Shown: positions 52,501 to 64,000 of the stretch, piece after piece
How the letters are laid out: each line of letters opens with the position of its first letter
Position numbering within the stretch: position 1 is the stretch's first letter
Assembly: GCA_030248135.1 (NCBI GenBank)
Contig: JASANC010003325.1
Location: 1-64,000, forward strand
Direction: 5' to 3'
Source of the DNA: Theristus sp. LFF4_11
Taxonomy: Eukaryota > Nematoda > Chromadorea > Monhysterida > Xyalidae
Length of the DNA stretch: 64,000 nucleotides
Notes under the pieces: generated by a model
What the model was told of the DNA's origin: nothing
Databases searched by the model: none
Seen by the model: the letters and a program-made list of their open reading frames with translations, nothing else
Position numbers and translations under genes: made by a program

Positions 52501-55482
52501 CGCTGGCTTTCGTTTCAAACAATCCATGTGCGCGCTGGTGGACATTTTACAATCGAAGGTGGGACGGCTGTTGTGTTGTTATTTGTTTTGGTTGCAAAAC
52601 TGCATGATTCACACCACACGCCTACTTTGTCACGTCTTCGAACGACCCGAGACCCTTGTTTGTATTGGAAATTAAAAAATACCTTATTTGAAAAAACTAG
52701 AATTTCTTTTTCCATAACCCCAACCGCGCCACACGACGTCAAAACCCACTATTTGCTCCCTCCTCTTTATGCAATTTTCTTTATGAAGTTTGTTTCAAAT
52801 GGTCAGTAGTGTTTTGTGTGTGTGTGTTTCCCAACTGAACTGTTTCGAGTGCGTGTGTCTGCCAGGTGCCCCATTACGTGCGTTGCATCAAGCCGAACGA
52901 CATCAAGTCGTCGCAGCTGTTCGACTGCAAACGCGTCGCCCACCAGGTGCGCTACCTTGGTCTGCTCGAGAACGTGCGTGTGCGACGCGCCGGATTCGCG
53001 TATCGCATGAGCTACGATCGCTTCTATCAACGGTCGGCCAACTGCTTCTTTGACGCGAATTTAGTGGATCTAATCGTTTTTCATTGGTACTTGTAGCTTC
53101 CTCAGTGGTTGCAGAAACCCGAAGGTTGCAAACTCTGGCGAATATCTGTCCTGGCATTTATTCGACTCAAATTCTCATCGGCCAGGGCGAATACATGCCA
53201 AGAAATCAAGAAAATTATTGTGACAACACATTTCGTTCAGCTACAAAATGCTGACGGACGCGACGTGGCCGAACTACAAACGAGGCTCGCCACGTGACGC
53301 CGTTGAGTTCGTGCTGGACGCGTTCCACCTGCGGCAGGACTGCGTGTTCGGGCGCACTAAGCTGTTCATTCGGAGTCCGCAGACGGTGTTCTCGCTGGAA
53401 GAAATGCGCGCTGAGAAACTGCCGCACATCGTGCAGTTCCTGCAGAGGGTGCGACGACATCACAGAAAAATTGTTTTTTTTGTGACTTAGAACAAAACAG
53501 TTTGCGGTTTCGTTTCAGATGACCCGTGGCGGTCTGGCGCGTGTGCGCTGCAAGCGAATGCGTGCGATCTACACGATCATGAATCGGTACAAGCGCTACA
53601 AGCTGCGCGCCTACCTGTTCAGTGTGTTTCGGACGTTCAGGTGCATCCGAATCCGAACGCCCGCTTGTTGCTTATAACTTTCATTGTGTTTTTGTGCTTG
53701 CTTTTTGTTTGGTCTTGGCTTCTCAAGTAGAATCAGTCTTGTGAGGGTGAATCGTAGCAATCAGGTGCTTTTGAATTAATTGGTCGTTCCGGTAGGACCA
53801 ATCACTCCAATGCGGCTGATCAGCAATCAGCATACAAGGTTCAAATGCCAGCTTGCACAGATTGTATATTTTCAACGTGACTATGCACTGAATATCCGTG
53901 TTGGTCTGTGTGTTTTGTTGGTTGCCAATGCAAATTGATTGATTTGCTGCAGCAACGTGCGCCAGCTGCCCGACTACGGCAAGTCGTTGCGTTGGCCGGC
54001 GCCGCCTGTCGTGCTGCAGCAGTTCGTGCGTCGTCTCCGGCACATGCACGCACTGTGGCGCGCCAAGCAGATCGTCGCCAAAATGCCCGAGCATCTTCGC
54101 GTGTCGTTCCCGCAGAAACTGGCCGCCTACGAGTCGTTGAACGGCAGACGCGACGACTGGGGCTACGCGCGCTGGTGGCTCGGCGACTATCTCAGTCGGG
54201 TGAGCCGCTGCTGCTGTGTCATTCGGGTGCTGATGCACTGATTGAACTGTTCTGAGTAGGATTGGTCGATCGATTTTATACTCTGAGAGATTGACTGATT
54301 TATTGATTGGTTGAATGGCAGATTGATTTTTGGGTTGTTCGATCCATTTATAATTGATTAGTGAATTGAGTGACTAACTGGTTGAGCGGTGGAATGGGCA
54401 CTGACTGGTTGGTGGGTTGATCGATTGATTGATGGTTGATGGGCTGGTTGGTTGATTGGTCGATTGAGTGACTGGCTGATTGATTTATTTGTTGATCGAT
54501 TGATTGATTATTAATTGCTTAATGGTTAAACGATGGTTTAATTGGTTGGTTCCGTGATCGATTGATATATTGACTGTTTAGGTGATTCGTTGATCGCGTG
54601 TTTGATTAGCTGATTGGTTGATAGTTTGATTTATCAGTTGATTGATTGCTCGTGTATTTTTTTAGCCGGAAGAGCAGCAGTCCGCTAGTCAATTGAATGT
54701 GTGGCGCACGTCACTGCAGCAGCTGCACCAACACAAGCCTTACCAACGCGTCATATTCTCGGCGTTCATCCAGGTTTGCTCTCGAGAAGTGAACAGAAAC
54801 TAATGAAAAAAAATATCTGACTCAATTCTGCGCTTCAGAAATTCAATTATCGCGGTAAATCAGCGAGTCGGGTGTTGCTAGTGACGGACGAACACGTTTA
54901 CAAGCTGAATGACACCAATTTCAAGCCAATGAAGAAGGCATTGCCGCTCGATCAGGTTTGGCTTTGTGGCTGGATGACTGCTCAAATATTGTATCCATGA
55001 TGCGAATGGGCTTGTTTTTTTTCAAAGCTGGTTGGCGTCAGCGTCTCGAACGGCTCTGACACGCTCGTCGTGCTGCGATTCGGCCATGGAAACGACTTTG
55101 TGTTCTATTTGCGTGCCGTCGAAGACCGGGTGGGAGAGCTCGTCGGCACACTGGTCGCACACTGTAAATCGTTCGTGAAATTTTCATTGCTCTTTAAATA
55201 GAATCGATTTTCTCATTTTTTACTTTGCAGCTAGAATTGTTGACTAAATTGACTAAATTGTTGAATAACTAAGAATAAGTGTATGAGTTGAATACATTGT
55301 TGATGAAAACCGGCAGGAAATACCAACGTCAGCTGACGGTCACTGTCGGCTGTCCGCTGCCGTGCGAGCTCGGCAACAAGAACACAATGGTGAACGTGCA
55401 ACTGAGCCCGCAGGCGCCAAGTCCGACGTTCAAACGCGAGGGCGAACGAGTGAGCCTGCTGTGGCCGATCGGCGTCGTCTGA
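46501..55482 (+). CDS. Myo1D: Unconventional myosin class I, Myo1d-like, complete (20 exons)
   Basis: A single-headed actin motor that binds membranes; Myo1d orthologues set left-right asymmetry in flies and vertebrates. Exons: 46501-46619, 46844-47052, 47179-47272, 49372-49492, 49621-49665, 49972-50121, 50445-50777, 51062-51204, 51314-51428, 51520-51630, 51962-52164, 52426-52558, 52866-53032, 53241-53448, 53519-53640, 53953-54199, 54666-54773, 54839-54955, 55028-55170, 55317-55482. All phases agree; 1017 residues, the usual length. The head has the P-loop GESGAGKTE (47176-47205), switch [11 protein letters not shown], relay DIYGFE and the VRCIKPN strand. An IQ-like neck lies in exon 15 and a TH1 lipid-binding tail in exons 16-20, ending WPIGVV. 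Exon 7 has no AG acceptor: the bases before 50445 are TTTCCG. Confidence 0.95.
47273..49371 (+). other. Long intron 3 of the myosin gene
   Basis: About 2.1 kb, much longer than the other introns of this gene. Both strands show only short frames without motifs, and I see no transposon ends. It could hold regulatory sequence. Confidence 0.6.
54260..54655 (+). repeat. Degenerate TGATTGAT-rich stretch in a myosin intron
   Basis: The intron between exons 16 and 17 is filled with irregular GATTGATTGATT and GGTTGATTGG words, a degenerate tetranucleotide-type repeat. Confidence 0.7.
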
Positions 55483-56961
55483 ATCGGGAATCTCGGAGAC
55501 ACTCCACGATTGGTCGAATTCAATTCCAATCATTTCTATAAACTCCACTATGATGACATACCGAGAGACTCATATTTTTGACATTCGTGTACAGTGTGTT
55601 TTGTTCTTGTGTTTTGATGCTTTCGTGTCGTGTGCGTGCAGCTGCGATACCAGCTGTTGAAACCGCTGAAGCTTTAGCCAAGTCAAACGTTTTCTTTTCA
55701 ATGCGCCATTTGCTTGTAGCCACTCCGGTTTTCTTTTGCGTTTCTTTCTGCATTCGTTCCATAATGACATTGTGATATACGGTGAAAGTTTTATGTTTTT
55801 TTTAAAATCGGTTTTTATTGTTTTACATTCATTCTTATAGCTTTGTGAAAAACGTTTGTCACATTTGCATTTTTTGATCAGTGCGCTAAAACAGAATTCA
55901 ATAAAAGTCTCAGTTTTGTTTGAGAAAGTGGCATTATTGTGTGAGGACAAAAGAATTTTATGGGGTATTATGAAAGTTATCTCCAAAAAAACCGTTTCAC
56001 TTTTTGTTTTTTATGTTGCTAATGCAAAGTCAGTGCTTTGGTGCTGACTGTTTTTGTTGCTTCTGCTTGTTTTTTGAATATTTCGTAGATGCTGAGCATG
56101 CAAGCAGCAGATCAGGTGCCGCGAACCGTGGGCGTAGCTGACAAGCGATTGATCCCGAAGCAATTCGAGCAAAGACGTCGAAGCGAAATTATGACGGTGA
56201 GTGAGGTCCGCTATTGTTTTAATTGTGTGTAAATTTTGTGCTTTCTTTCTGCTGCTTTTCAAGCAGTTGGTAATCAATCGTTACAGTAAGACTGTTCGCT
56301 GATTGAAAGTCCGCTTTCTGAGTCCGGATTGCCTTCGATTCAAGGAAACGAACCTTCAATATAGGGTATGTCAAAAAAACGTCTCAAATTTTATTGAGTG
56401 AAAAAAGCTACACAGGGAGTTTCAAAAAACGTCAACGATTAAACATTGTCGTATGTTTATACCACGAGGTTATTATTTGGTTTGTCTTTGAAACATTGTT
56501 GTCTGCCATTGTGTTTTCAATAAAGCTGGTTTTGTGACGGCGCGTGTTGGCTTTCTTGTCGTATCCTAATGACTAAATATCATGCGTCACCTTTTGGACA
56601 GCAACAAAATAGTGGTGCAAAACCCCATGCAATGAATGGTTGTGAATGAATGTGTTGGAGTAAGTAAGGGTTAGATCCACATTGTGTTCAATAGTTAGTT
56701 GTAATTGTAAATCAATTGGTTTGTGATAAGATTACGCGAACCGAAACGCGATAACACGAACACTTGCGGAATCAGCAAGTCCCGTACCGTGTTTGAAACA
56801 TTCTCATTGATTGGGCTCTTTTTTAAAACTTTCAATGAGAAACTGAAACAACAATGGTGTGCCCTCATTAACACTTGACCCATTGGTAAAGTTTCATTAA
56901 ATTTCACAAAACACTCGAGTAGTTCAACGGTTTTTACAGCAGTTTTCACGTCGTCATATTG
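55483..56961. other. Intergenic region between myosin and alpha-glucosidase (convergent genes)
   Basis: The two genes point towards each other here, so both 3' untranslated regions fall in this 1.5 kb. AATAAA-like signals occur near 55898 (+) and 56519 (+). A possible small gene is listed separately at 56089-56301. Confidence 0.5.
56089..56301 (+). CDS. Possible small two-exon frame
   Basis: An exon-like piece runs from ATG 56089 (just after TTTCGTAG) to a good donor GTGAGT at 56197. It encodes 36 residues including MLSMQAADQVPRTVGVADKR and IPKQFEQRRRSEIM. A possible second exon starts after TTTTCAAG near 56264 and ends at TGA 56299-56301. It could be an alternative 3' end of the myosin transcript, a separate small gene or chance. 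No family recognised. Confidence 0.25.
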
Positions 56962-59900
56962 TTAAGACCATACAACTTTCGATGTTGTTTTAGTGTTCAT
57001 TTGAATATCAGCATTATTTATGACCAGCAGATGACGTACATCATCATAATGGACATCGTCGTCTGGCAGCAGTTTCCCATTGATAGTGACATTCGTTGGG
57101 GCTCCACTTATTCCGCATAAGTTAATGTTATTCAATTGAGGCATCTGTGGATCGCACCCGTTTGGATCCGCTTTGAGTTCTAGTAAACCTCTGTCTTTCT
57201 TTGTGGTCACTGAGGCACTAACAAGACAATACTTTGTTTCAATAATAGCTCGTTGACTTCTGCCATCATCCCAATACAGTGTTCCTGGAACAATGAAATG
57301 AACATTGGTCAGAGCTGCATGTTCACAGTTTCAGAACATTCGAAATTCGAATCGAGATTCAAATCAGAACAGCGAGATCGAATGAATTTGTGATTCTTTT
57401 GCCGTACCTGCTGCTTTTCCCCGACCATCAAGGGCGGCCGTAAGCGTAAACGGAAGCTTCCGAGCTTCCGTTGTTGTTTCGGCGTGTTGTTGTTGGAAAA
57501 TGATTGTTCCTTCTCGATGATAGATACTGTCAGCTAGTTCGTCCATATGTATGCTTAACCAGCGATCGCGGTTGCTGCCGTCAACTTGCGCTCCATTTGA
57601 ATTGTACCAAATACCTGACGAGAAATATTTTTTGTTTTCTGTCCGACGCACATGTGAATGGTGCCTACACTTACCTTGCGGAAAGAAAACCCAGCGAATG
57701 TGCGTGCCGACGTCGATGATGGGGGCAATCATCAGAGCTTTACCCCATAGGAATTGTGAATGCATGTTCCAAGCATCTGTTCGGTTCGGGTGGTCATAAA
57801 ACATTGCTCGTACAACTGGTTGGCCGCTCGTATGTGCATAGTAAAACAGAGTGTACAGATACGGCAGCAGTGTGTAGCGCATTTCAAGAGCTTCACGGAT
57901 TTGACTAGTCGTGCCAGGTGACCATACCGCCGGATCCTTTGATGAAATATAATGTAGGTGGTTTGATTTGCTTGACGAGTGCCGTGAGTAACTAACCTGA
58001 TCAATACAGTCGTCGCTGTTGTGATTTCTGGCAAATGGGTAGAAGGCGCCAAGCTGCGACCAACGCAGACAGAGCTCTTCCGTTGTGTTTCCATTGAAGC
58101 CACAGATATCTGCCCCAGACAATGGGATTCCGAACATGTTGAATTCTAGCAAAGACACGATTGACTGATTCAGGCTCGCCCAGTCCGACACAGTGTCTCC
58201 AAACCAGTGTGCCGCAAATGCGCCGGTTCCCGGTGCTGTACTCCGAGTCAGCACGAACGGTCGTGTAGACTTGTCGATGTATTGTAATGCCTACAGATTT
58301 CTTTGTGCATCGACTATTGATTATTCGCATAGTCAATGCCACGTGGTCATTATTTTAGTTTAGTTGCAACAACAAACCTTGAATGTGGTTCGTGCCTCCA
58401 TATGCCCGTACTGACTGTGGTACTCCATATGCGAGCCAGCAGAATGTACAGCATCCATGCACAACGTTTTTGAATACAGAGGCAGGTAATTAACAGGTAA
58501 AAATGGTGGATTGTTGAGAACGTTTTGAGCACATCCTGATAAAAGCATGCAGCTGATCCAAATGATTAGAAACTTCCATTTCAAAAATCACGTACCATTG
58601 ACAGATCCGTCGACAAAGTTTGCTGGCTCATTCATATCTAACCAGATTCCGTCGAACGATAAAGTGTCTAGTTTAAACTTGTACATCATCTGTGTCCAAT
58701 ATGCAGTTGTTTTTGGGTTAGTGAAGTCTGGAAAATAAGTGTAGTTTGGCCATACTTGACCTTTTAATGGTTTGCCGGTTGTTGCATCTTTGACGAATAT
58801 GTCCAATTCAAGGCCGTATTGAAGTGCTTCGTATGGAGGATCACTGGGGTCGCTAGCGATGGCTGAAGTTCGAAAAACTTTCAGTTGACTCAACTGTCAA
58901 TTCACAACTTTGACAACAACAAATATTTTGTCATTCAATTAAAATTCAATTACCTGGATCCACGATTGGAACCAAGAAACGGTAACTCTTGTGTATGGTA
59001 TCGTTGACAAAACTGTTCAGGCCTCGAAATGCTTCTCCAATCGTGAAGTCTTGCCGTTTATTCATGTAATCAATATCGACGACTTGTGTATCCTGAGGGA
59101 TGTGGGCCGCGCGGTTCCGTTTCCATGTCTGATTGATTGAAATATAGGTTCCATGTACCACATGCATGTAAACTACGCAGCATTCTTTTTAAAGTACAAG
59201 ACTTTTTTACAAGACTTTTTTGAAAAATTACTTACAGCTTTCAAATCATCTAGCGTTTTGTATCCAAAACGACTGAGTTGAAATCCGAGTGCCCAATATG
59301 GTGGCATGTGAGGTCGACCAACGATGAACGTGTACTGCGCAATAACTTCATCGGCTGTTGGGCCCAGGAAATAGAACAATTCTACTCTTGCTCCGCCGAG
59401 TATGCGAAATGTCATCAGCTCTGGTTCTGGTTGCAAAAATACATCCATTGGATACCCAGTTTTTACGAATACACCATACGATTGATTATTATTATCGAGT
59501 CCCATATAAAATGGTTGTACGCCGTATAAATTGCTGTCAGCAATGGGATACTGATCTCTATTGAACAGAGATAATCGGTTCCATTCGAAGTTGCGTCGCA
59601 GAGAACGGTGCCACTGTTCACCAATTCCGTACACATTCTTTGTTGGAACGCGCGTGCTGATTTGTATAAACTGGGATGAAAACGTCATTCCAGGTAAATT
59701 AATGGAATCAAACAGTGGCGATGTTCGGTGATCGTTTCGGGAAAGCTGAATTCCAAACGGCGCGCGATTCATAAGCAATTTATAATTACTCGTCGAATAA
59801 GTTACATTTGGTTGACCACTATCGCACAAGTTTTGACGCTCTTGGTTGTCTTTATTGTCGGTGGTGCACGTTTCGGAATCTGTTGAAGATCATGAAGTAA

Positions 59901-60459
59901 AATTATAGTGGCAGCAAGCTTGCAACTAGTAGAAGCAAATTTTACTTTTTATTTGGTGGACTAAACCAAACTTTGAAACACCTGGCTCCATAATGCTGTC
60001 GCCAATAATAGAAAAGTGCTGCTCGAATTCTGGCCTTTCAACGTTGATTGACAACATGACCGAACTCGCAGTCAATGGCTGTACTTGAACGAGCAGTTTT
60101 TCTTCGTCATTGCCGTAAATCGTCGGTGTCTTTCGACGGCTCAAATGAGCCCGAGTGCTGATCATAGCCGTTGCTTCATATCTGAACGAATCAAATCCGT
60201 TTTAGGACGGTTTGGTTGTTATCACTGTAGTTTTTTGTTATTCCTACCCTGCCATCGTCGACAAATCGTCAGCACTAAAAATACACCACGGCACCCCCGG
60301 ACGCATGGGTTCCCAGTGGCATCCACGTGTGTTACAGGATTCCTCGGTGGCATCCTCATCTGGATGGCAATCTATTCGTACCTCGTATCCGTTGGAAACA
60401 TCATAAACAGTTACCAATATCAACACGCTAACGACGGTTATTTTGGCATTTGGAATCAT
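56962..60459 (-). CDS. GH31 alpha-glucosidase with trefoil domain, complete (10 exons)
   Basis: Hydrolyses terminal alpha-1,4-linked glucose from oligosaccharides; relatives are acid alpha-glucosidase and maltase-glucoamylase. Exons (minus strand): 60459-60248, 60181-59982, 59879-59236, 59128-58954, 58862-58596, 58535-58378, 58290-57997, 57936-57675, 57614-57408, 57284-56962 (TAA). Phases all agree; 913 residues. I chose ATG 60459 because it opens a signal peptide (MIPNAKITVVSVLILVTVYD); the frame upstream has only a TTG. A P-type trefoil follows (CHPDEDATEESCNTRGCHWE). The catalytic region has DIDYM, the nucleophile Asp in GIWLDMNEPANF and the acid/base Asp in HWFGDTVSDW. The C-terminus has TLYWDDG. 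There is no membrane anchor at the end, so it is secreted or lysosomal. Both catalytic residues are present, so it is probably active. Confidence 0.95.
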
Positions 60460-62410
60460 TTTGGCGCGAACTAAAATGCGACTACTGTTGTTTATTGTGG
60501 AGTCGCCTTTTCTGGTGTATATTGTGATGACCAATATATAAACAAGTTGCCGCTGATAAGAAAGAAACCACTGCGTGAAAAATACATTTCTAACGGTGCT
60601 CGCTCGGCATATGTTTATCGGTTTGTTCCAAAACTGGTCGACCCTTGAACAAAGTCACTGTTACTACTGTACATGTACATATGTTGACTGTGTTGATAAA
60701 ATCCAACAGTTTTAAAACAGGATATGCACTTAGAAAAGCCCAGTTCGGCTTTTGAACAAACTCAGTTCAATTTGTCATCAATGGAATTTTGTAATTCTCC
60801 CTTGAGATTTGTTTGAAAAGTTGCCTTTGTCTGTGTGTACGTGTGAATCGCTTTGAAGATATCGATATCTGATGAATCTTCAAAGTTGTTGTTAACGCCA
60901 GCTGCAGCAATGCATTGCAACCAGCAGCCAGGTCAGATAGAAATGCACTGTGATTGTGCAGCGAAACTGCAAACCATTTACTCGTGCGTGTCGCGCGTGC
61001 GTAACTTAACTAACGCATAGACTCACACGTTCCGTATGGGGTATGATGATCGCACAAGTGAGCCAAGTGAGCACACCGTGGATGGCCGGTGAACCTCTTG
61101 AAGCGCACACACACACTCAGAAACATTATCCGATATTAGTTTTTCAATAGTTGCTCTCAATTTAACAACAACAATATCACCAATGATTTTTATCTGTTCA
61201 CCCAAGTAACTCAATATATGCGCATTGCGACAATGCGGAAAATGGCGGCGTCAAAACGAACAAGATGAAGACCGAAGAACATACACCAAATTGCTGTCGG
61301 TTTGCGTGTGGTTGTGTGCAAAGAGATTGTGATAGTTGCCATGTCATGCCGACTCACACACACACACTGTGGGTGCTGTATGACGTGTGTTGCCGAACAC
61401 AACACCAGAGCACAACAACAAAAATATAATAAAGTGTGTGCCGCCGGAGTTTGTCGAGTAAACAAATGGCGCACGCGCGCTGCCGACGACGCGCGACCAT
61501 ACTGTACACAGGCACGCGTCTGAATGCATTGGTTGCGTTGAGAAATGTACTCTGCTCGCAAGTGCGTAGTCCCTCATGTTGTCAACATAACACTGGCCGC
61601 CCACGTTGTCGGTAGTGACCGGACATCGCCTTACTGACCACTCACTATCATATGCACTCGGTTGTGCGTCACTTTTTAACTCACTGTTACCAGGCTGCAC
61701 ATTCAGACAGTGAACAGACCGGTCGCTTTCCGGCCCGCTGTAGTAATGACATCAACGTCGCGGCTGTTAGCTATAGTGATAGTAACTGTTGTCGCGACAC
61801 ATCGTACCTGGTTAGCAGACTTGTACACACAATGTGTGTGTGTGTGTGTGTGATGCGATTCCATCAGTGCGGAGAATCACTTGAGCAAATCATTTTAGTC
61901 GCATATAGTGGTATTGTATGTGCACATTATAACGTAAATAAATCTTGAGAACTTACAGTGTAGGTGCGCACGCGACATCCGAACAACATCGGCGCACTAG
62001 TGACCATCGCCGACTGTATGTTACTAGCTGGACGCGGCCGAGTAGCTGCTACGCACACACGCGGCGAACGGCCATCAGCAGCTGCTGCTGCGTACGCCAG
62101 AGTCTCTCGCCATTCTGGATCTTCATACATTCAGCGGACGCACAGCGCACTGCTGCATATTGTTGTTATTCTTCACTGCTTACGCCCACAATCATTTACA
62201 GCATCAGTTATTTTTGGGCGGAACTTGACGTAGACGCTAATCAACAGCACAAATAAGCGGCTTTTATTCCTCTGTTTTGCTCGTACGTCGCGTTGGTCAA
62301 CCGATTAATTGTGTTCGATCGTCACATCATCAAGATAATAACAGTCATTGTTCTGCGCATTCCACCATTGTGTCAGAAGATTTCGTCCAGAAAACTTGGA
62401 CATTTAAAGC
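60460..62410. other. Intergenic region between two divergent genes
   Basis: No conserved coding sequence. It contains CA/GT-rich microsatellite stretches (for example a TG run near 61834-61851 and CACACACAC near 61362) and is GC-rich with many CACGCG words around 61440-62150. It should hold the promoters of the glucosidase (-) and of the secreted gene (+). Confidence 0.55.
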
Positions 62411-62996
62411 ATGATGTTACCGCGGAGGTATATCAGTGCAGTGACCATACCTGTTCTATTAGCGTTTATGGTAACAGAACGTAAGTTATAGCTCATAGTT
62501 GTTTTCCCTGTGTTTTGGTACAGTGAACTTCAGAAACAATGTGGAAGCGTTCTTGTTGTCATTGTCGATGACAAATACCACCGTTTCATATTTTTTACAT
62601 CTACAGTACGATCTCTTGAAACACCTGTGATTGGCGGATTATGTAAATTTGGCTCAAAAGACGTGGAAATCGGCGGAAAGAAAACGCAGTTTTATCTCAA
62701 ATGCGAAAGTCGGCAAGGGTAAGTCGTAGAATTACTATTTATTCTAATTTTTGCTTCGAGTCAAAAGAGTCAAACTTTGTAGTTCTGATGGGAAAGAGTA
62801 TGCTGTTTGGGTGGTGCGTGGCCGCCCAAATCCTGATTATCAAGAAGAGCAGAAATCCCAAGGAAACAAGCAAACCTATGCGGATTGTGGTGAGAAACAA
62901 CTCGCATGTGCTTCAAAAACTGAGCAACTTGCATGCAATTCAAAAACGAAAGATTTCTGGTGTCGCATGACAGTTGTTAATAATCTAACCTTGTAA
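62411..62996 (+). CDS. Secreted cysteine-rich protein, N-terminal exons
   Basis: Exons 62411-62480, 62607-62718 and 62783-62996 join in phase. The first encodes a signal peptide (MMLPRRYISAVTIPVLLAFM). The others encode GGLCKFGSKDVEIGGKKTQF, YLKCESRQGSDGKEYAVWVV and a Cys-rich end ADCGEKQLACASKTEQLACN. In this model the frame closes with TAA at 62994-62996. A donor in the last exon could instead lead on to 63426, where Cys-rich exons continue. Extracellular; a cuticle or matrix role is only a guess. Confidence 0.5.
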
Positions 62997-63425
62997 CCAC
63001 GCAATTCAAGCGAACTTTATTCAAGGCCTGAAAATAATTGTAGCATGACATCCTCATGAAGTTGCTAGAATTTTGCTGGTGTGCTAAATGCCGTGCAACC
63101 ACAACGTTACCCATATTTATTTTACTTCTTATGGGTGTTATAATACAGTCCCGTTGTAATTTTATCGCTGTTATAGATTACTATTGCAGCTCTGCTATTC
63201 GAAGGTGGATGTTGAGACGCTGCAAGCATGGTTCTACGTTTTCTGTTCGACTAAAGAAATGTACCATATTGTCTAACAGTGCTGCATGCTTGGGTGGGTG
63301 GGTTGAGTATTCATGATTTAGTCATGAGCTTTTCAATTACTAACATTTTTAACATTGAAAAAAATAAAAAGCTGCATGGTTAATGGTATATATAGTGCCT
63401 ACAGATTTATGGCGTAATGTTGCAG

Positions 63426-63774
63426 GAGCATTTGTATCAATGTGATCATTGGTATATGTACAGTCACCCATATTTTGCAGAAGCTGATCCAAGTGCTCGT
63501 GATGGAGGTCCTTGTAACTTCGAAGAGTTGGTGCCAAAATGTTTGCAAGCGAACGTTGAGGATGAATCGACTTATCTACAATGTGCACCGTCAGTTTATT
63601 TTGTTCAATAATTTTTTGTTTCAAAACTTTTTTAAAATCTTCACCATTTGTGTAATTTTAGAGGCAGCAGATGGGTAAAACGAAATTGCAACGACAAACT
63701 CGTATTCAGCTTTAAATATCAGGCGTGCGTCGGTGGTGGCGATGATCTGAAAGGCCCCATCGGTCCACTACCAA
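63426..63774 (+). CDS. Peritrophin-like (chitin-binding type 2-like) exons, 3' partial
   Basis: Exons 63426-63599 and 63662-63774 join in phase (CC plus A gives Pro). They encode YQCDHWYMYSHPYFAEADPS, CNFEELVPKC and then CAPGSRWVKRNCNDKLVFSF followed by KYQACV. The CxxxxxWVxRxCxxxLVFxFxxxxCV pattern is that of the second half of a chitin-binding type 2 domain. The next donor (GTATGC at 63775) sends the transcript on towards or past the window end. It is probably the same gene as 62411-62996, but a linking exon in 63000-63425 was not found. Confidence 0.5.
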
Positions 63775-64000
63775 GTATGCATTTGGAGTGGTTGAACTTT
63801 TCAGTTTACACAATATGTTTTCAACAGACGTCTATTAACCAAGTTTGTTTGTTGAGTGAATATATTTTATTTTGTTGGATAGTATAGGGAGAAAAGGAGA
63901 TGGAGAATGATAGTAATGAAAGGATAATAATAAGGTCGTCAGTGAATATAATGTTTGTGGATAGATAAAGGTATAGGGAGAAAAAAGAGAAATTGGAAAA
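63775..64000. other. Probable intron, AT-rich
   Basis: Follows a GTATGC donor. No coding signal; purine-rich GGGAGAAAAGAGA-type words. Confidence 0.4.

Noticed and set aside
53825..53860. GGTTCAAATGCC as a tRNA B box in a myosin intron
   Set aside because: No matching A box or cloverleaf stems could be formed around it.

Overview
The window is a piece of a nuclear genome from an invertebrate animal. Five host genes with short introns (GT..AG, acceptors often TTTCAG) can be modelled exon by exon with matching phases. A nematode-like lineage fits the intron style and gene set, but nothing in the sequence settles the taxon.

Host genes. At 1196-6763 (+) is the C-terminal bulk of an Enhancer of polycomb gene (TIP60/NuA4 scaffold); its first exons lie before the window. 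At 34922-37496 (+) is a voltage-gated K+ channel of Shab/Kv2 type with a very short tail. At 46501-55482 (+) is a complete class I myosin of the Myo1d group in 20 exons (1017 aa). At 56962-60459 (-) is a complete secreted GH31 alpha-glucosidase with an N-terminal trefoil domain in 10 exons (913 aa). From 62411 (+) starts a cysteine-rich secreted gene with peritrophin-like features that runs towards or past the window end. The glucosidase and this last gene are divergently arranged. The host genes do not form one pathway.

Mobile DNA. Between 8.3 and 34.8 kb lies almost continuous mobile DNA. Two copies of one composite repeat (8339-15280 and 22921-25930) allow filled/empty site comparison. It holds long foldback elements (8627-10429, 18310-22565, 25464-29515), several TA-target MITEs with exact empty sites, a truncated mariner-like element (33121-34033), zinc-finger and AT-hook proteins of unknown transposons, a BTB-domain fragment, and two tandem arrays (228 bp and about 150 bp units). 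A second mobile block at 38.2-45.4 kb is a nest of at least five families of hAT-like elements, each recognised by terminal inverted repeats and 8-bp target duplications. Many carry long G or C runs.

Most notable: inside the first composite repeat is an unbroken 842-codon frame (12423-14951) for an RNA-dependent RNA polymerase of a tombusvirus-like positive-strand RNA virus. It is preceded by a short frame whose stop overlaps its start (TGATG), and its last 8 codons come from the flanking repeat. This is an endogenous viral element that has kept its frame open.
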